This document shows positions 27,796-28,703 of a stretch of DNA of 28,703 bases, in pieces. Location of the stretch: contig JAQYPI010000025.1 of NCBI GenBank assembly GCA_028726925.1, positions 1 through 28,703 on the forward strand. Direction: 5' to 3'. Position 1 is the first letter of the stretch; each line of letters begins with the position of its first letter. Source of the stretch: Caryophanales bacterium. GTDB lineage: Bacteria; Bacillota_I; Bacilli_A; RFN20; CAG-826. A program made the position numbers and the translations under genes. The notes beneath the pieces were generated by a model. It worked only from the letters and a program-made list of their open reading frames with translations, did not search any database and was not told the DNA's origin.

Positions 27796-28703
27796 AGGCG
27801 TTTCTCCTTTTTCATGTTGAGAAGCAAGATGGCGATATCCGCGGGATTGACCCCGGCGATACGGCTCGCCTGGCCGATAGAGGAAGGACGGATCTCGTCG
27901 AGTTTTTGCCTTGCCTCGAGTCGCAAACCATCCATATGGAGGTAATCAAGGTCCGATGGCAAGCGCATGGCCTCGGCTTCCGCGAACTTCTTGGCGGCCT
28001 TCTCTTCCTTGATGAGATACCCTTCGTATTTTACCTTCGTTTCGAGGGCAAGGACATCTTCGGCGGACAAAGCAAGATCCCCCAAGACATCTTGCATGAG
28101 AGCAGCGATCCGAGGATAGGTGAAACGGGGGCGGCGCAAGAGGTCGATGCCTTTCTTCCCATCGCTTGTCGGGGGGAAGCCCATTTCCGAAAGATAAGCG
28201 TTTAAACCATCGCGGTCGGAGACGTTGTTCGTCGAAAGAATCTCGATGGCTTTATCGATCTTTTCGTATTTCTCTTTGAATTCCTTATACCGCCATTCCG
28301 GGAGCAAGCCAATGTCATGGCCATAGGAGGAGAGGCGGAGATCCGCGTTATCATGGCGAAGGAGCAATCGGTATTCGGCGCGGGAAGAAAGGAGGCGATA
28401 GGGTTCGTCGGTCCCCTTGGTTACGAGGTCATCGATCATGACCCCGATATAGGCTTCGTTCCTTTTCAAGACGAAAGAAGGCAATCCAAGAATCTTGCGG
28501 GAAGCGTTGATGCCGGCCATAAGGCCGAGCCCGGCGGCTTCCTCATAGCCAGACGTCCCGCAAATCTGCCCGGCGATATAGAGCCCTGGCCATTTTTTGA
28601 TTTGGAGGGTCTCGTCGACTTCGTGGCTGCGAATCGCATCGTATTCGATTTGGTACGCCCACTTGAGGATTTCCGCGTGTTCGAGTCCAGGCAAAGAATG
28701 GAC
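27792..28703 (-). CDS. mnmG: tRNA uridine 5-carboxymethylaminomethyl modification enzyme MnmG (GidA), partial 5' end outside window
   Basis: The C-terminal 303 residues are present, open at the right edge; the first codons read VHSLPGLEHAEILKWAYQIEYD. MnmG with MnmE modifies U34 of tRNAs using FAD and methylene-THF. GLYIAGQICGTSGYEEAAGLGLMAGINA is the FAD-binding C-terminal motif. YIGVMIDDLVTKGTDEPYRLLSSRAEYRLLLRHDNADLRL is highly family-specific. The C-terminal helical domain that docks MnmE and tRNA ends with PSSIGQASRIAGVNPADIAILLLNM. TTG at 28692-28694 could be read as a start but is an internal Leu codon. Confidence 0.97.
   Translation of the reverse strand, partial: VHSLPGLEHAEILKWAYQIEYDAIRSHEVDETLQIKKWPGLYIAGQICGTSGYEEAAGLGLMAGINASRKILGLPSFVLKRNEAYIGVMIDDLVTKGTDEPYRLLSSRAEYRLLLRHDNADLRLSSYGHDIGLLPEWRYKEFKEKYEKIDKAIEILSTNNVSDRDGLNAYLSEMGFPPTSDGKKGIDLLRRPRFTYPRIAALMQDVLGDLALSAEDVLALETKVKYEGYLIKEEKAAKKFAEAEAMRLPSDLDYLHMDGLRLEARQKLDEIRPSSIGQASRIAGVNPADIAILLLNMKKEKRL

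Noticed and set aside
1..28703. CRISPR arrays, insertion sequences, prophage genes, tRNA genes
   Set aside because: I saw no regularly spaced repeats, transposase motifs, integrase or cloverleaf-like sequences in the window.

Overview
The window is a densely packed housekeeping stretch of a Bacillota (Firmicutes), class Bacilli, chromosome. The evidence is the gene set: RNase Y, GpsB, RecU, DnaD, YmdB, a YlbF/RicA-type domain, ParA/ParB, YyzM (DUF951), RibU with an FMN riboswitch, a Bacillus-like RNase P RNA and strong AGGAGG ribosome binding sites. The GC content is fairly high by eye, stops are conventional and TGA is used as a stop, so this is not the Mycoplasma code. An uncultured gut-type Bacilli or Erysipelotrichia-like lineage is plausible, but the taxonomy is inference. 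Almost everything is on the minus strand. Only an exonuclease-recU pair and a small ferredoxin are on plus.

Layout in minus-strand transcription order, high to low coordinates. (1) 28703-25461: mnmG (partial)-rsmG, then parA-parB, the classic origin-proximal cluster. (2) 25394-24513: riboflavin ECF component ribU behind an FMN riboswitch that looks translational. A divergent ferredoxin gene shares a bidirectional terminator with it. (3) 24091-21323: small membrane protein-cmk-der, then hup (HU) with a consensus cre (CcpA) site upstream of its promoter. (4) 21238-19320: a C-terminally short CCA-type nucleotidyltransferase, dnaD and nth, converging on the plus-strand exonuclease-recU pair. (5) 17862-13662: gpsB, the RNase P RNA wedged between gpsB and pgsA, cinA/pncC, recA, a terminator and a PPi-type phosphofructokinase. 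(6) 13405-6559: a tight operon rny-ymdB-miaB-miaA-fhs-DUF951, closed by a good terminator. MiaB carries a C-terminal YlbF/RicA-like domain. (7) 6437-1598: two overlapping MacB-like ABC transporters with fused ATPase and permease, then a cold-shock protein and a GNAT acetyltransferase. (8) 559-1: ychF (partial).

In Bacillus subtilis, mnmG-rsmG-noc-parA-parB lies a few genes from DUF951-ychF. Here the same flanks are kept in the same order, but about 19 kb of housekeeping modules, normally far from the origin, lies between parB and DUF951. The ABC/csp/GNAT group further separates DUF951 from ychF.

The points I find most worth checking are the MiaB-RicA-like fusion inside the rny operon, the truncated CCA enzyme, a run of genes whose -10 box ends 6-9 nt before the ATG (leaderless mRNAs), an apparent ATT start in an ABC gene, RNase P RNA embedded in a protein operon, the divergent ParB motif, and the cre site at hup.
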